Source: Chloroflexota bacterium
GTDB taxonomy: Bacteria > Chloroflexota > Anaerolineae > Aggregatilineales > Phototrophicaceae
Direction: 5' to 3'
NCBI GenBank assembly: GCA_016223085.1
Contig: JACRPS010000026.1
Coordinates: forward strand, 1-64,000
DNA length: 64,000 nt
The notes under the pieces were generated by a model, which was not told where the DNA came from, ran no database searches, and saw only the letters and a program-made list of their open reading frames with translations. Shown one piece after another: positions 61,680 through 64,000 of this stretch (positions are counted from its first letter, which is position 1; each line of letters starts with the position of its first letter). Both the position numbers and the translations under genes were made by a program.

Positions 61680-62744
61680 TTACACCTCCTGAACCTGTGC
61701 TTGGACGGAATTCTGAACACGCGCCGCGCCGCATGACTGGCGAATCACCAGATGGGTCGGCAGGAAAATATGCTGTGGCTCAACAGAACGTCCTTCGATT
61801 TGCTCCAGCAGCAGGCGCGTCGCTACTGCGCCCTTCTCGCGGATCGGATGGTGGACGGTGGTCAACTGTGGCGTAACTTCGACCGCGCTGGGCAGATCAT
61901 CAAACCCGACAATGGCTACGTCTTCCGGCACCCGCACGCCTTCTTCGTGAAACGCCTGCAGCAGCCCGATGGCGATCTGGTCGCTGCCGGCGAAAATGGC
62001 GTCCACACGCTGGCTCAACAATGCGCGTGCACCCTGCAGGCCGGTTTCCGTCGTGAACTGGCCCACAAAAACCCACGCCGGGTCGACTTCCAGCCCCGCT
62101 TCCTGCATCGCTTCGTAATAACCAGCCAGCCGGTCGGTGGCATCGGTATTTTCCGGTGGCCCCATTACAACGCCAATCCGGCGCCGTCCCAGACTTACCA
62201 GATGCCGGATAGCCTGCTTCGCGCCCTCGACATTGTTGATGCTGACGTAGGTCGTGCGGTCGGCCACCCCGTGCGGACGTTCGATGCAGACAAAGGGGAT
62301 GTTGGTTTCGGCCAGATGGTCAACCAGAATCCGGCTGCTCGAACCGGAAATCACAATCACGCCGTCCATCAGGCGGTTGTGGATGATGCGGCGGTAGAAG
62401 TTTTCTTCGTTTTCGCTGTCGCTGCCGTTGTTAAGCCACAGCAGCGTGCCGTAATTGCGTTCGTTGGTGGTGTCGGCGATGCCCTGAATGATGGTGGGGA
62501 AATATGAGGAGGTATCGTTAAAAAAGGTGGTGGCGGTCTGGGATACAACAATGCCGATGATCTGCGCCCGCTGCGTCGCCAGCATCCGCGCGACCGGATT
62601 GGGGTGGAAGTTCTGCTCCCGGATCACGCGCATGACTTTTTCTTTGGTGGCCTCCCGCACGTTTGGGTGATTATTAATCACCCGTGACACGGTTGACCGG
62701 GACACCCCGGATAAACGGGCTATATCTTCCAGATTCAGGTTCAT
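61680..62744 (-). CDS. LacI-family transcriptional regulator (CelR-like)
   Basis: A 354-residue repressor. The helix-turn-helix and hinge are at the N terminus (LEDIARLSGVSRSTVSRVIN and HPNPVARMLATQRAQ), followed by a sugar-binding domain (GIVVSQTATTFFND, GFDDLPSAVEVTPQLTTVHH). It should release DNA on binding a sugar such as cellobiose. The gene lies 79 nt upstream of the binding-protein gene, so it is probably in the same operon and autoregulated through the palindrome at 62782. Confidence 0.93.
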   Translation of the reverse strand: MNLNLEDIARLSGVSRSTVSRVINNHPNVREATKEKVMRVIREQNFHPNPVARMLATQRAQIIGIVVSQTATTFFNDTSSYFPTIIQGIADTTNERNYGTLLWLNNGSDSENEENFYRRIIHNRLMDGVIVISGSSSRILVDHLAETNIPFVCIERPHGVADRTTYVSINNVEGAKQAIRHLVSLGRRRIGVVMGPPENTDATDRLAGYYEAMQEAGLEVDPAWVFVGQFTTETGLQGARALLSQRVDAIFAGSDQIAIGLLQAFHEEGVRVPEDVAIVGFDDLPSAVEVTPQLTTVHHPIREKGAVATRLLLEQIEGRSVEPQHIFLPTHLVIRQSCGAARVQNSVQAQVQEV

Positions 62745-62781
62745 TTATCAAAACTTTTTGCTTTACTTTTGCTGGAACGCT

Positions 62782-62801
62782 TTTTGGGAGCGCTCCCAAA
62801 A
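62782..62801. promoter_or_regulatory. CelR/LacI-type operator
   Basis: A perfect 20-bp palindrome, TTTTGGGAGCGCTCCCAAAA, 38 nt upstream of the LacI start. Its core TGGGAGCGCTCCCA is identical to the operator reported for CelR of Thermobifida fusca. It probably controls the LacI gene, the Dpp-type importer and the glycosidase together. Confidence 0.85.
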
Positions 62802-63085
62802 TCTACCCAGAGTATAGGTCAGATCACCTTTTTTTGTCAAGCGATTTGTCCACCTTGCCCAATCGCTGGCACCGCGTTACGGTAAGCGGAACGTCATCCA
62901 TGCCGGAGTGATGGCCTGTACAGCTTATCGCCTTGCGGTTGATACCGCCGGAATCATCGCGGGCATCGAGGCGCGGCGGTGTGCCCTCCCTGGTAAGGAC
63001 ACGGTTGTTCGTGTGCCATGCGGATCAGGAGATAAGGCGTCGGCTGGCCATGCCAGACGCTGGAAACGGTCCGGTTGAACGCAAA

Positions 63086-63104
63086 AGCCACCTTGCAGGT
63101 GGCT
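63086..63104. repeat. Palindrome AGCCACCT-tgc-AGGTGGCT
   Basis: A perfect 8-bp stem with a 3-nt centre, one of two closely spaced small palindromes upstream of the LacI operon. Confidence 0.7.
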
Positions 63105-63131
63105 GGGAAAGACGAGTAAGCGGTGTTCTTC

Positions 63132-63150
63132 AGCCCGCTTCGAGCGGGCT
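63132..63150. repeat. Palindrome AGCCCGCT-tcg-AGCGGGCT
   Basis: A perfect 8-bp stem with a 3-nt centre, related in layout to the palindrome at 16296. It is followed by a half copy (AGCCCGCTGGCT) at about 63163. Confidence 0.7.
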
Positions 63151-63251
63151 TACCTACCGATCAGCCCGCTGGCTTTCAGCCGCTGGCGGCACATCACGCC
63201 TGACTTGGCATGTATGGAGGGACACAGCATGCCTTGTTCCCCCAGCGCATT

Positions 63252-63536
63252 TTACCGCCCATGCCGCCGCGCCAGTTCGGCGCGTACGTCATCCAGCGAA
63301 ATGCCAAGTTGCGCCATCAGCACCAGCGTGTGATAAAACAGGTCGGAGAGTTCCGCGATCTGCTCCGGCCTGCCCTGCCCCAGCGCCGCGACGATCACTT
63401 CCGTCGCTTCTTCGCCCACCTTCTGCGCGATTTTGTTCACGCCTGCATCAAACAGGTGGTTGGTGTAACTGTCCGGTTTGGGATTGGTTCTGCGGTCACA
63501 GATAATGGCTTCGAGTTCGTCGAGCATATCGGGCAT
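63252..63536 (-). CDS. hisE: Phosphoribosyl-ATP pyrophosphatase
   Basis: A 94-residue MazG-like enzyme, step two of histidine synthesis, hydrolysing PR-ATP to PR-AMP. Conserved are SYTNHLFDAGVNKIAQKVGE, EEATEVIVAAL and ELSDLFYHTLVLMA (acidic metal-binding helices). It is separate from hisI, unlike the fused hisIE of enterobacteria, and 40 nt downstream of it with a palindrome between. Confidence 0.95.
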   Translation of the reverse strand: MPDMLDELEAIICDRRTNPKPDSYTNHLFDAGVNKIAQKVGEEATEVIVAALGQGRPEQIAELSDLFYHTLVLMAQLGISLDDVRAELARRHGR

Positions 63537-63551
63537 ACTGTCATCCTTGCT

Positions 63552-63580
63552 GTAGGGGCTTATCGGCGATAAGCCCCTAC
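63552..63580. repeat. GTAGGG-family palindrome, copy 12
   Basis: A perfect 13-bp stem GTAGGGGCTTATC with centre GGC, within the his operon between hisI and hisE. The hisI stop codon TAG (63577-63579, minus strand) is its tip. Confidence 0.9.
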
Positions 63581-63897
63581 ATTGTCTCCAGCCTCCGGTA
63601 AAAACACGATACTTCGCCGGTGTGGCAGGCCGGCCCCGCCGGGTTCACCCGCACCAGTAGCGTATCGCCGTCGCAGTCCACGTAAATGCCGGTCACGCGC
63701 TGCACGTTGCCGGACGTTTCGCCCTTGTGCCACAGTTCACCCCGGCTGCGGCTCCAGAACACGGTTTCGCCCGTTTCCATCGTTTGCCGCAGCGACTCGG
63801 CGTTCATATACGCCACCATCAATACTTGCCGCGTGGCCGCATCCTGCACCACCGCCGGGACGAGGCCGCGTTCATCCCACCTGATCTGCTCAAACAT
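63577..63897 (-). CDS. hisI: Phosphoribosyl-AMP cyclohydrolase
   Basis: A 106-residue zinc enzyme, step three of histidine synthesis, opening the purine ring of PR-AMP. Conserved are [20 protein letters not shown], the metal sites VDCDGD and [12 protein letters not shown]. Its ATG overlaps the hisF stop (ATGA). The stop codon lies in a palindromic repeat. Confidence 0.96.
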   Translation of the reverse strand: MFEQIRWDERGLVPAVVQDAATRQVLMVAYMNAESLRQTMETGETVFWSRSRGELWHKGETSGNVQRVTGIYVDCDGDTLLVRVNPAGPACHTGEVSCFYRRLETM

Positions 63898-64000
63898 CAG
63901 GCCGGCTCCATCTGCACCGGGCGCACCGGCACGCCTTGGTCCGCCAGATACCGTTTCAGATCGCTGATGCGGATTTCGTTGTAATGGAACAGCGTGGCCG
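63897..64000 (-). CDS. hisF: Imidazole glycerol phosphate synthase cyclase subunit, C-terminal end (partial)
   Basis: Only the last 33 residues are in the window: [20 protein letters not shown] then [10 protein letters not shown] and TGA. This is the recognisable C-terminal helix of HisF, ending in the usual PVR region. The TGA overlaps the hisI ATG by 4 nt, so hisF, hisI and hisE form one operon continuing beyond the window. Confidence 0.85.
   Translation of the reverse strand, partial: ATLFHYNEIRISDLKRYLADQGVPVRPVQMEPA

Larger units (their letters stand above)
62745..63251. other. Gene-free region upstream of the LacI operon
   Basis: About 500 nt with no supported gene. It contains the LacI operator (62782-62801) and a cluster of small palindromes: AGCCACCT/AGGTGGCT at 63086-63104, AGCCCGCT/AGCGGGCT at 63132-63150, and a worn GGGACAC-type element near 63198-63230. 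Confidence 0.7.

Noticed and set aside
9742-63580. Treating all GTAGGG palindromes as intrinsic terminators
   Set aside because: They lack U tracts, and several lie inside operons (28208, 46074, 63552) or upstream of a gene (9814).

Overview
The window looks like a chromosomal segment of a GC-rich, chemoheterotrophic bacterium. The best guess is a member of Chloroflexota (Anaerolineae-like). This rests on overall protein character, a high density of ABC importers for amino acids, sugars and oligosaccharides, a fused formiminotransferase-cyclodeaminase, and intergenic spaces full of GTAGGG-tipped palindromes; no marker gene is present to prove it. No rRNA, tRNA, CRISPR array or intact insertion sequence was seen. 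About 57 protein genes or gene remnants are described.

Layout. 1-1.4 kb: an unrecognised gene tail and an orphan RHS C-terminal cassette, i.e. a recombination scar. 1.4-8.4 kb: a creatinase/prolidase-fold protein, an S9 peptidase, and a tightly coupled trio of MoxR ATPase, unknown Pro-rich protein and HExxH/VWA protein. 8.5-12.5 kb: M20 amidohydrolase, ThDP enzyme, 2Fe-2S ferredoxin and a VapBC-like pair. 12.5-18.4 kb: gamma-glutamyltransferase, then homogentisate-pathway genes (HPPD, FAH-family hydrolase, homogentisate dioxygenase) split by a second toxin-antitoxin pair whose toxin is frameshifted. 18.4-23.9 kb: a complete Liv-type amino-acid importer. 24.3-25.2 kb: an EamA transporter with a possible structured leader. 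25.2-31.9 kb: all four steps of histidine degradation to glutamate (ftcD, hutH, hutU, hutI), with an orphan antitoxin-like gene and a fossil copy of the ftcD 3' end. 32.4-36.9 kb: MarR regulator plus a heterodimeric ABC exporter.

37-44.2 kb: a co-directional cluster with three different ATP-grasp enzymes (one circularly permuted), a serine esterase, a subtilase and an adenylosuccinate-lyase-type enzyme. I cannot assign it to a known pathway, and it is the best candidate for a new biosynthetic or peptide-ligating system. 44.2-52.7 kb: a sugar ABC importer, a TatA/B-like protein, two FGGY kinases, a zinc alcohol dehydrogenase and an LsrG-like ABM protein, suggesting pentose or polyol catabolism. 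52.8-54.5 kb: two exported proteins. 54.5-62.8 kb: a LacI regulator, a five-gene Opp/Dpp-type importer and a GH5-like glycosidase, all downstream of a perfect palindrome containing the CelR box; this is probably a beta-glucan/cello-oligosaccharide utilisation operon. 63.2-64 kb: the end of a histidine-biosynthesis operon (hisF tail, hisI, hisE).

Outside the genes, several repeat families are conspicuous: about 16 GTAGGG-tipped palindromes, longer TTGGCG- and CTCTGTG-type inverted repeats, and heptanucleotide tandem repeats. At five genes (six counting fah) the repeat itself supplies the stop codon.
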